Shown here: piece by piece, positions 19,823 through 28,200 of the stretch
How the letters are laid out: the number at the start of each line of letters is the position of its first letter
Numbering within the stretch: position 1 is the first letter of the stretch
NCBI GenBank assembly: GCA_029862165.1
Contig: JAOTXU010000002.1
Location: 124,001-188,000 of the forward strand
DNA from: Gammaproteobacteria bacterium
Lineage (GTDB): Bacteria; Pseudomonadota; Gammaproteobacteria; Steroidobacterales; JABDKV01
Direction of reading: 5' to 3'
Length of the DNA: 64,000 nt
Made by a program: the position numbers and the translations under genes
Notes under the pieces: generated by a model
What the model saw: the letters and a program-made list of their open reading frames with translations, nothing else
Told to the model about the DNA's origin: nothing
Databases searched by the model: none

Positions 19823-19978
19823 TTATGACGAGCAGTCACTCGTCAGGCCACTGGGTTTCGGCGGTAGGAAGAACAGCGCCATAATCTGTAGATTGCTAAA
19901 GTTAACCCTGCCGTTGCTGTCAACGTCAAGTATGGGGTCGATGCCAAAGAAGCCCTCAGCGATAATCCGGAGATCGGC
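19823..19978 (-). pseudogene. Dockerin/EF-hand-like C-terminal remnant
   Basis: The minus-strand frame directly after the Kazal-like gene stop is open for 51 codons and has no start codon of its own. It reads LRIIAEGFFGIDPILDVDSN followed by GRVNFSNLQIMALFFLPP. DVDSNGRVNFSN is a calcium-binding EF-hand loop of dockerin style. Marine glycosidases and secreted proteins often end in such a domain, so this may be the leftover tail of a deleted secreted protein. It is in frame with the upstream gene, separated only by one TAA. Confidence 0.4.
19826..19845. promoter_or_regulatory. Inverted repeat upstream of LacI copy 1
   Basis: TGACGAG-CAGTCA-CTCGTCA has perfect 7-bp arms and ends 27 bp upstream of the lacI copy 1 start codon, where an autoregulatory operator could lie. 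It differs from the TGACANCGNTGTCA palindrome found at the GH16 and GH3 promoters, and overlaps the end of a dockerin-like remnant, so chance cannot be excluded. Confidence 0.35.
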
Positions 19979-20278
19979 TTAGTCGCTGCAAGCGCCCGTC
20001 CGATAGGAATACACCGCCGGATCGGCACAGGCGAGGCATTCATTAGCATACGTTTTTTCTTCGGTCGAATCACACGGTGTGGTGACGCAACGAACGCCAT
20101 TGTCGCGGGTGGCACAGACGGGCCGGCGCGCTTTGTGGCAGAATTCTGGCCGCGGATCGGTGCAGGCCGCTTTTTCTGTCGGCCCCTGGGCCTGCTGACT
20201 GGAACAGCCCAGCAACAATATCACGCAAACCGCAATCCAAACGGGCCTTCGATCAATATCAGTTGCCCTTATTCGCAC
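19979..20278 (-). CDS. Small cysteine-rich lipoprotein with Kazal-like domain
   Basis: About 99 residues if translation starts at the GTG giving VRIRATDIDRRPVWIAV. The lipobox LLLGC predicts an outer-membrane or periplasmic lipoprotein. Eight further cysteines follow in a Kazal-like spacing (RRPVCATRDNGVRC, TYANECLACADP, RTGAC). Kazal domains usually inhibit serine proteases; a function here is unproven. The ORF track extends it upstream to an ATG inside the DUF4242 gene; no convincing ribosome binding site decides the start. Confidence 0.7.
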   Translation of the reverse strand: MRIRATDIDRRPVWIAVCVILLLGCSSQQAQGPTEKAACTDPRPEFCHKARRPVCATRDNGVRCVTTPCDSTEEKTYANECLACADPAVYSYRTGACSD

Positions 20279-20312
20279 GTTCGATACGGGACCACTCTGG
20301 TGGTTGGATGGA

Positions 20313-20543
20313 TTATTGATCTGACTTGCGAAATCTGGTCGGCGGGAAATTCGCCTTGTCGGGCAGTTCGCGTACGACTTCTTCATTGGGTGCAACGTAG
20401 ACGCAATAAACCTTGTCATCGGTCACGTAGCTTTGTACCCACTGAATCTGTGGCCCCATATAATTCAGCACGCCGCACGATTTCTGGGAGATGCCTAATT
20501 TTCCGGCGCCCGGTATCGATCGTTCAATCACGAATTTTGGCAT
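20313..20543 (-). pseudogene. DUF4242 protein, frameshifted near its C-terminus
   Basis: The 76-residue frame (MPKFVIERSIPGAGKLG, IQWVQSYVTDDKVYCVYVAPNEE) is a DUF4242 member, a small ferredoxin-like-fold family of uncertain, possibly metal-binding, function. The annotated end (NFPPTRFRKSDQ) does not fit the family, while another frame of the same DNA reads GEFPADQISQVRSIIHPTTR, the expected continuation. Adding one G near GACAAGGCGAAT restores it, extending the gene to about 20269 and into the Kazal-like gene. Either a real recent frameshift or a sequencing error in a G run. An AGGAGCG ribosome site precedes the ATG. Confidence 0.75.
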
Positions 20544-20582
20544 GACAACGCTCCTGTTCCTAAATCATAGATGCATCGGGAA

Positions 20583-20606
20583 TAAAAAAAGCCAGCAGGG
20601 CATTTA
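20583..20606 (-). terminator. Possible weak terminator downstream of the CPBP gene
   Basis: On the minus strand a short GCC-CTGCT-GGC hairpin is followed by seven Ts. The stem is only a few base pairs, so efficiency is doubtful. Confidence 0.35.
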
Positions 20607-20694
20607 GGTTCTCAAGGCAATCCCGCGTCAACTCAATACTGCACCGCGGCATATTCGTGCCGGGGAAAATGGCGTCGCTACCGGCCAGGATCCT

Positions 20695-21390
20695 TCAAGG
20701 TGTAACGCCATAATAGAGCATTATCATTAGTAACGCGTCCAAGCTTGCGTGGGCGACGATCAAAGGCCACAGATTTCTTTTTGCTGCCAAGTACATTAGG
20801 CCCAGCACAGAACCCATAACTGTCGTAAGCAAGATTCCGCCGATACCCCATTCAAAGTGGATAATACCGAAGGGCAGGCCATTCAGAATAGCCGCAAGAA
20901 CCAGCCCTCTGCGGCCCCCGCCAAACAACCTGCTAAGGCGGTCAATCATAAAACCACGGTAAATGTATTCTTCCATAAAGCCGCCGGTTATCATCGCGCC
21001 CGACATGACGAGCAGCAGCATTGGTAGATTCTGGTACACGATGTCATAACGGCTAAAGTCAGGCGGAGTCAGCTGAAGCCACAACGCCATGGCCGGTACC
21101 AGCGTATTCTGTGCAATGATGTTAACGATTAGGATTGCCGCGGCCCAGCCTGGAATAGTCCACCATCGATTAGGCTTTCGAAGCCCGAAATCCCGCCAAC
21201 CCTGATCCCGCCACTTCATTAGAATAATGACGACAAGAAAGGACGCGATGAGCGACAAAGCACCGTCCAAAGCCGCTGGAAAAGGGAATAGATTTACGGA
21301 GCGAAGAAACTCCTCAATGCCGTAAAACACGAGGGCTGTGACGATGAATATGAGAACGTCGGCCGCTGCCTGAGATTTTGTCGGGCCCAA
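20695..21390 (-). CDS. CPBP-family intramembrane metalloprotease
   Basis: A 231-residue multi-spanning membrane protein of the CAAX protease / bacteriocin-processing (Abi, Rce1-like) family. The catalytic motifs are MEEYIYRGF (EExxxR), FGIIHFEWG (FxxxH) and HASLDALL (HxxxD/N). It begins with TTG 22 bp after the end of LacI copy 2, suggesting co-transcription. Members process peptides or confer self-immunity; no peptide substrate is evident, unless the neighbouring small secreted proteins are involved. Confidence 0.85.
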   Translation of the reverse strand: MGPTKSQAAADVLIFIVTALVFYGIEEFLRSVNLFPFPAALDGALSLIASFLVVIILMKWRDQGWRDFGLRKPNRWWTIPGWAAAILIVNIIAQNTLVPAMALWLQLTPPDFSRYDIVYQNLPMLLLVMSGAMITGGFMEEYIYRGFMIDRLSRLFGGGRRGLVLAAILNGLPFGIIHFEWGIGGILLTTVMGSVLGLMYLAAKRNLWPLIVAHASLDALLMIMLYYGVTP

Positions 21391-21412
21391 GTCTTATACA
21401 ACTCTGTTTCTG

Positions 21413-22450
21413 TTATTGGCGAAGAACTGCGTTGACAGTTCCGGTGGATAGCCGCACGATCAGGCGGGCGTCGATAATTTCCTTGAGCTGAGGTTTGTCC
21501 TGCGAGTCGAGGCGCTCAATCAGAATTCTTGCCGCAGATTGCGCCATTTCTCTGATCGGCTGACGAACGGTTGTCAATGCGGGCCAAGTTTGCGTGGCTA
21601 TCGGTGTGTCGTCAAAGCCTGCCACCGATAAGTCTTTGGGCACTTGTAAACCCATGTCATTGGCGGCACTGATCACACCCGCTGCCATATCATCGTTGGC
21701 AGCAAATATTGCCGTGGGTGGGTCCTGCTTTTTCAATAGCTGGTTTGCGGCGCTCACACCCGATTCAAAACTGTTTTGCCCCTGGGCGACGAGTTTTCGG
21801 GAATAAGAAATGCCTGCATCTTTAAGCGCTCTCCGGTAACCATTTTCCCGGGTCGCCATCGCTTTATGGTCGGGATGCCCCCTGATAAACGCGATTCTCC
21901 GATGACCTAGCGAGACAAGGTGGTGCGTGATTTCGAAACTAGCCGCTTCATCGGTCGTTGCGACCCATGGATAATTTTCCTGCCTGTCGGCCGGCGCAAT
22001 CTGGATGAACGGCGTACCTTTCTTATCCAGCGCAGAAATGAGGCCGCGCACATCGGACAAGGGCGGTGTCAAAACGACACCGTCGCACCGACCCTGGTGC
22101 TGCAAATTTATGACTTCATCTGCAAGGTCGGGATTGGTGTGATCACAAGGGTGAACGAGCAGATCGTACCCACGGGCATTGCAGGATTCCAGTACACCAC
22201 TCTGAATATTAAACAGATAATTGGCGCTGGGGTTGTCATACAGCAGTGCCAGGATGTAAGAACGTCTCGATGCTAGCCGCTGCGCTGACAGATTCGGACG
22301 GAAGTTGAGACGTTCTATCGCGATGTTTACTCTCTTACGCGTAGCCTCCGCGACATTCGGCAGCCCATTGACAACTCGTGAAACAGTTTTAATTGAAACA
22401 CCGGCAAGTGATGCAACGTCGTTGATAGTGGCTTTTTTGATTTCACTCAT
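21413..22450 (-). CDS. LacI-family transcriptional regulator (copy 2)
   Basis: A 345-residue repressor starting at the ATG giving MSEIKKATINDVASLAGVS; the ORF-track start 12 codons earlier is not favoured by family alignment. It has the HTH SIKTVSRVVNGLPNV, hinge RPNLSAQRLASRRS, and a sugar-binding domain. It lies just downstream of the TonB receptor of the glucan locus and is a paralogue of LacI copy 1. It is the better placed candidate for binding the palindromes at the GH16 and GH3 promoters. Confidence 0.93.
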   Translation of the reverse strand: MSEIKKATINDVASLAGVSIKTVSRVVNGLPNVAEATRKRVNIAIERLNFRPNLSAQRLASRRSYILALLYDNPSANYLFNIQSGVLESCNARGYDLLVHPCDHTNPDLADEVINLQHQGRCDGVVLTPPLSDVRGLISALDKKGTPFIQIAPADRQENYPWVATTDEAASFEITHHLVSLGHRRIAFIRGHPDHKAMATRENGYRRALKDAGISYSRKLVAQGQNSFESGVSAANQLLKKQDPPTAIFAANDDMAAGVISAANDMGLQVPKDLSVAGFDDTPIATQTWPALTTVRQPIREMAQSAARILIERLDSQDKPQLKEIIDARLIVRLSTGTVNAVLRQ

Positions 22451-22510
22451 CTTCTTCAGACTTCTTATTCGCAGATCGGCGAACATTGCTCAGGCAGAAA
22501 AAGCGACTCC

Positions 22511-22534
22511 CCGTTTCTGAATTTACAGAAGCGG
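22511..22534. promoter_or_regulatory. Inverted repeat between TonB receptor and LacI copy 2
   Basis: CCGTTTCTG-AATTTA-CAGAAGCGG has 9-bp arms with one mismatch, 61 bp before the lacI copy 2 start and 62 bp after the receptor stop. On the minus strand it is followed ten bases later by TTTTT, so it could be a weak terminator for the receptor gene or an operator for lacI. Confidence 0.4.
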
Positions 22535-22595
22535 TGGCTAGCTCTACCTCCTTACTGACCGGCGCTTTGGTTCACGCATACTTTCGGTAACCCGG

Positions 22596-25175
22596 TTAGT
22601 TCCTGATGTGACGAGCGGCCCGAATTCCCCAGGAGCGTGGGGCGTTCCAGGCAAACATTGGTCTGCTGCCCTGATCCGATAAGTAGATTGGAAAACGTTC
22701 GTCAGTGGCGTTGTATACGAAGGCTTCCACATTCCATGTTTCATCCGGACTGGTATAGCGCAACGTCGCATCCAGCGTGCCGAACGCATCGCGTCTTTGC
22801 GAGAACTGGGGCAATGCGTCGAAGTTACCTTCGTTGAAATGGGTCTCATCTTCCCAGTGGAATTTCACGTATGGCGTCAGGCTGGCGTTATTCTTCAGGT
22901 AAAAATTATGCTCATACGCGAGTGTCAACGATACGGGCGTCGAGTAAGGCAGTTTCTTGCCTTCGATGTTATTAACGCCTGACCCATCGTCCTGGGGAAT
23001 GCACGCAAACTCGGGCCCGGCGTCAGCGCGATCATCGCAAAAGAAAGCCTCGCCGACATAGCCCGGCCAGCTTTTGAACTCCGCATTCAGAAGCCCCAAG
23101 CCCCCGGTGAATCTGCCGTTATCCCAAGGTATCCAATCGAATTCGACTTCCAAACCCTTGATTTCAGCCTTGCCGGCATTGGTGGTCACCAAGTTGCCAA
23201 TTTCCTGCTCCGGTATTACCGGCGTGCCAGGTGGGTCTTCCACTACGCCAACGGTACGGAACTGCGCTACCTGCTTGTTATCGAAATCGGTCAAGAAGGC
23301 TGTCACAACCAGGTTCATTGATCCATCTAACAGAGTGGTCTTGTAACCCACTTCGTAATTCAACACTTCTTCCGGCTCAAAATTGAATATTTCTATGCGG
23401 CCGCAGCGGCAAACGTCGACTCCATCCCCGAAGGAGCCCGCCTTGGAGCCAGTTGCAGCATACGCATAGAGAAACGAGTCCGAGTTCAGATCGTAATCAA
23501 GTCCAATGCGCCAGTTTGATTGGTAAAAGCTGGCTTTATTATCGTTAATATCAAAAATAGAGTAGTTGGCGTCACGATTTTGTGCACCAAAACCCTGGAG
23601 TATCTCCGCACTGGTAAACAGCGGTAAAACCAGCTCATCCAGCTGCGCAGGGGTCGGGTGACCGTCATTGGGGATCAGACCCTGGCTAAAGGTGCCGCTG
23701 CCAAAGGCACCAATGTTGCGTCCGCCGACATCTTCACGCGTATCCTCTGTATAACGCCCGCCAATCGTTAGATGCCATTGATCTGTCAAATGCCAGGTGG
23801 CCTGGCCAAAGATGGCCTGGGACTCCAGCGTGCGTTCGGGCTGTTTAAATGAAATTCCCCCCAGGCCACCATGACTGCAACAAAACGGCAGTTCCACGTC
23901 GAAAATAATGGAATTGTCCTCGCGAAAATCAAACAGGCCCACAATCCAGTTCACCGGACCGGTCAGACCCTGGAACTGGAGTTCGTTGGAGTAAGACTTG
24001 TAGTCGGATTCCGCAGTGGCCAGGTAAAGGGACGGCCATGGTTGATACCGATTGAGCCAGCCTGTAGTCGGTCCGGGCACAGGCCGCCAGCCCATGTCCG
24101 CGTCCCACTCCTGGGCCCGTTGCTGGCGGGCCCAGCCGAAGTTGTAAACGAGGTCGATATTGTCAGTAAGCGCGTAGTTTATATGACTGCGTACGGCATC
24201 CATGCTCATATCGAGAGTGCCAGGGATATTGGGATCAACGTAGTCGATACCCCCGCCGTTAAACCGGCACAGTTCAGGATTCACTTCGCAGTTGGGCGCC
24301 GTCGGCCAGCCAGCGCTGTTATCCTGGCCTTGCTCGAAGCTGAGACGAAAGTCAAAGCGGTCATTGGGTTCCCACAGGCCGCTGACGCGCCAGGCCCAGC
24401 GATCCGAGTTACCGTAGAAATCCTCCGGATGCACCCGGCGATTACGGCGCTGGTCCATGTCGGGGATGCCATCGGGGCCTTCGAAACCGCGGCCCTCGAG
24501 ATCCTTGTTCCCCGTGTCCTGGTCGGCGAAACCATCGCGTGTCTCGACAAAGAAATTACCGCGTAGGGCAAAGGTGTCCGTAATCGGTAAGTTCAACGTG
24601 CCCAGGGCATTCTGTTGTTCACGGTTGCCCATCTCTATACCAAACGTACCGAATATGCCTTCGGTAGTCGGCTTTGCCGTGACCACGTTGATGCTCCCGG
24701 CCGCTGAATTGCGACCGAACAAGGTGCCTTGTGGTCCGCGCATGACTTCCAGCCGCTCCAGATCGAACATCAGAGCAACTGCACCCTGTGGACGTGGCGA
24801 GTACACGCCATCCACGTGAAATGCCACGCTGGGATCGGCGATCTCGGTGAAATTGTTGCTGTTGATGCCACGCAGGGTCAGCTGCACGCCGCTGTCCGAC
24901 GGCGAAAACGCTACGTCGAAGTTGGGCACCATGTCGGCAGCATCACGAATGTCCTTTACCCCATCTCTGGTCAGCGTTTCCTGGTTAAAGGCCGACACGG
25001 CGATGGCGGTGGTCATCACATCCGTTTCGACGCGCGTCGCGGTCGTAAGGACTTCCTCGATCACGTTCTTCGGCGTTATCTCATCAGCAGCCTCTTCTTG
25101 CGCCGCGACCCACTGCGGAACCGCGATGGCAGCAATCAACAGTATGGTGGGTGCCAGATTCTTCATAGCTCTCAT
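22596..25175 (-). CDS. TonB-dependent receptor of the glucan locus
   Basis: An 859-residue outer-membrane receptor probably importing beta-glucan oligosaccharides; substrate is inferred from neighbours. The start giving MRAMKNLAPTILLIAAIAVP follows AAGGATG and yields a signal peptide ending AAQ; the ORF-track start overlaps the GH16 stop. The plug begins near EEVLTTATRVETDV (about residues 45-180, including RGINSNNFTEIADP and EVMRGPQGTLFGRN), then a 22-strand barrel with the TonB-receptor pattern FNFEPEEVLNYEVGYKT. The C-terminus ends RHIRN and lacks the usual final aromatic residue. Confidence 0.93.
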   Translation of the reverse strand: MRAMKNLAPTILLIAAIAVPQWVAAQEEAADEITPKNVIEEVLTTATRVETDVMTTAIAVSAFNQETLTRDGVKDIRDAADMVPNFDVAFSPSDSGVQLTLRGINSNNFTEIADPSVAFHVDGVYSPRPQGAVALMFDLERLEVMRGPQGTLFGRNSAAGSINVVTAKPTTEGIFGTFGIEMGNREQQNALGTLNLPITDTFALRGNFFVETRDGFADQDTGNKDLEGRGFEGPDGIPDMDQRRNRRVHPEDFYGNSDRWAWRVSGLWEPNDRFDFRLSFEQGQDNSAGWPTAPNCEVNPELCRFNGGGIDYVDPNIPGTLDMSMDAVRSHINYALTDNIDLVYNFGWARQQRAQEWDADMGWRPVPGPTTGWLNRYQPWPSLYLATAESDYKSYSNELQFQGLTGPVNWIVGLFDFREDNSIIFDVELPFCCSHGGLGGISFKQPERTLESQAIFGQATWHLTDQWHLTIGGRYTEDTREDVGGRNIGAFGSGTFSQGLIPNDGHPTPAQLDELVLPLFTSAEILQGFGAQNRDANYSIFDINDNKASFYQSNWRIGLDYDLNSDSFLYAYAATGSKAGSFGDGVDVCRCGRIEIFNFEPEEVLNYEVGYKTTLLDGSMNLVVTAFLTDFDNKQVAQFRTVGVVEDPPGTPVIPEQEIGNLVTTNAGKAEIKGLEVEFDWIPWDNGRFTGGLGLLNAEFKSWPGYVGEAFFCDDRADAGPEFACIPQDDGSGVNNIEGKKLPYSTPVSLTLAYEHNFYLKNNASLTPYVKFHWEDETHFNEGNFDALPQFSQRRDAFGTLDATLRYTSPDETWNVEAFVYNATDERFPIYLSDQGSRPMFAWNAPRSWGIRAARHIRN

Positions 25176-25282
25176 AATCGGTTCATCCTTCTGATGCGCA
25201 TTTCTCAAGTCAGCAGTTTTGGATAAGAAAACACGGTTTGCACGGACCACGCCGGTCACGCGCGTTTCTTGCAACGGGCAAG

Positions 25283-28200
25283 TCATGTCCCTGCTCCAAC
25301 GAGTGTGGCCGCGGCGGTGTCAAACCATATCGGGTTCTCGCCCCCGGCAAAGTCGATATTCAACAGTAAAAATACAACTTCCGTTGTGCCCGCAGGCGCC
25401 ACGCCCTGCGCTTCGGTGAATACCCACGTGTTGATCGGACTCGCATCGTTGATGGGCGGCGCCGATTCAATGCCCGGAAACTCTGTGTTAATGACACCGA
25501 TGCTTGCTGACGCTGGTACGAGATCATTGCCAGCCGCGTCTTTAAAGACAATTTTGACCAGACCAAAGCTTGCACCAACAGGCAGCGCCGTCTCGGTCAG
25601 CATCCACGCAGAGAAGTTAAACTCGTCGCCCGGATTCGCGGCCAGCGTCTGGCTGAGTTCCGGTACTCCACCACCACCGGTAACAGTCAGCTGAGCAGCA
25701 AAAACACCCGCCTGCGCCCCAACACCTGGTGCGCCCGCCGTGTTGTCCCCATTGCTCGTCCAACCGCTTAAATCACCGGCTTCGAAGCCGGCATTGACCA
25801 GCTCATCGGACGGCGGCGGGGCGGTAACGAGTGTGGCCGCGGCGGTGTCAAACCATATCGGGTTCTCGCCCCCGGCAAAGTCGATATTCAACAGTAAAAA
25901 TACAACTTCCGTTGTGCCCGCAGGCGCCACGCCCTGCGCTTCGGTGAATATCCACGTGTTGATCGGACTCGCATCGTTGATCGGCGGCGCCGATTCAATG
26001 CCCGGAAACTCTGTGTTAATGACACCGATGCTGGCCGACGCTGGTACGAGATCGTTGCCAGCCGCGTCTTTAAACACAATCTTGACCAGACCAAAGCTTG
26101 CGCCAACAGGCAGCGCCGTCTCGGTCAGCATCCAGGCCGAGAAGTTAAACTCGTCGCCCGGATTCGCGGCCAGCGTCTGGCTGAGCTCCGGTACTCCACC
26201 ACCACCGGTAACAGTCAGCAGGGCAGCAAAATCACCCGCCTGCGCCCCAACACCCGGGGCACCCGCCGTGTTGTCACCATTGCTCGTCCAACCGCTTAAA
26301 TCACCGGCTTCGAAGCCGGCATTGACCAGCTCATCGGACGGCGGCGGGGCGGTAACGAGTGTGGCCGCGGCGGTGTCAAACCATATCGGGTTCTCGCCCC
26401 CGGCAAAGTCGATATTCAACAGTAAAAATACAACTTCCGTTGTGCCCGCAGGCGCCACGCCCTGCGCTTCGGTGAATATCCACGTGTTGATCGGACTCGC
26501 ATCGTTGATCGGCGGCGCCGATTCAATGCCCGGAAACTCTGTGTTAATGACACCGATGCTGGCCGACGCTGGTACGAGATCGTTGCCAGCCGCGTCTTTA
26601 AACACAATCTTGACCAGACCAAAGCTTGCGCCAACAGGCAGCGCCGTCTCGGTCAGCATCCAGGCCGAGAAGTTAAACTCGTCGCCCGGATTCGCGGCCA
26701 GCGTCTGGCTGAGCTCCGGTACTCCACCACCACCGGTAACAGTCAGCAGGGCAGCAAAATCACCCGCCTGCGCCCCAACACCCGGGGCACCCGCCGTGTT
26801 GTCACCATTGCTCGTCCAACCGCTTAAATCACCGGCTTCGAAGCCGGCATTGACCAGCTCATCGGACGGCGGCGGAGGCTCACTAGAACCTGAAAATGTA
26901 ATGCTATCGAAGTAAATAATATTTTCAGAAGTTCTGCCAGCCTCATCCCAGTCCGGGAAAATGACAAGTCGATCCGTATCTACGAAACCGGTGCTCCCAA
27001 TAAAGCCAGTGAAGTCAAAAGTCAGTTCTTCCCACTGATTGACCAGCGTGTTGGTCACACTCAATGGGTCCTGCGCACCGTTGGTTGTATTGACAAACTG
27101 CATCCGCACTTCACTAATGACCGGCTTCCATACCCAGACCTTCACGATGCTGTTGCTGGCATCGAAGTCGAAAGGACCAATGTCCGCAACGCCGGGCCCG
27201 TCTGCTGGGTGGAAAGTCTGCGCCCCGGCAAAAAATGCACCGTCCACTCGTGCAGTGAACTTCGCAACCGTCGCAGACGTGTTCCCTGTCGGATCAGGGT
27301 TAGCCACGATCTCCAGCGGAGGATTGTCCGCATTCTCGAACACACTCCAGTCGAAGTCCCCGCCAACACCAGGCGTTTCAAAGTCAATGGTGCAAGGCGC
27401 GCAGGGAGTTCCGCCGCCGCCGCCAGTCACCAGTGTGGCCGCGGCGGTGTCAAACCATATCGGGTTCTCGCCCCCGGCAAAGTCGATATTCAACAGTAAA
27501 AATACAACCTCCGTTGTGCCCGCAGGCGCCACACCCTGTGCTTCGGTGAATACCCACGTGTCGATCGGACTTAAGTTGTTGAGAGGCGGAGCCGATTCAA
27601 TGCCCGGGAAATCGCCAGAGATAAGCATGCCAATGCTCGCTGACTCCGGTACCAGGTCATTGCCAGCTGCGTCTTTAAAGACAATCTTGGCCAGACCAAA
27701 GCTTGCACCAACAGGCAGCTCCGCCTCAGTCAGCATCCAGGCCGAGAAGTTAAACTCGTCGCCCGGACTCGCAGCGAAGCTCTGGTTGAGTTCCGGGACT
27801 CCGCCACCACCGGTAACAGTCAGCAGGGCAGCAAAATCACCCGCCTGCGCCCCAACACCCGGTGCGCCCGCCGTGTTGTCCCCGTTGCTCGTCCAACCGC
27901 TTAAATCGCCCGCTTCAAAGCCGGCATTGACCAGCTCACCGGGCGGGCCGGTAACGAGTGTGGCCGCGGCGGTGTCAAACCATATCGGGTTCTCGCCCCC
28001 GGCAAAGTCGATATTCAACAGTAAAAATACAACTTCCGTTGTGCCCGCAGGCGCCACACCCTGTGCTTCGGTGAATACCCACGTGTTGACCGGACTTGCA
28101 TCGTTCAGAGGCGGAATCGATTCAATGCCTGGGAAATCGCCAGTGATAAGCGTGCCAATGCTCGCTGACTCCGGTACCAGGTCATTGCCAGCTGCGTCTT

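Noticed and set aside
19843-20115. Minus-strand 90-codon frame ending in SYRRNPVA
   Set aside because: It is a shadow frame; the neighbouring frames carry the Kazal-like protein and the dockerin-like fragment.
25740-26915. Long plus-strand ORF of 391 codons opposite the GH16 repeats
   Set aside because: It is antisense to a repeat-rich real gene. Its own repeats mirror the modules, and it has no family match or ribosome binding site.
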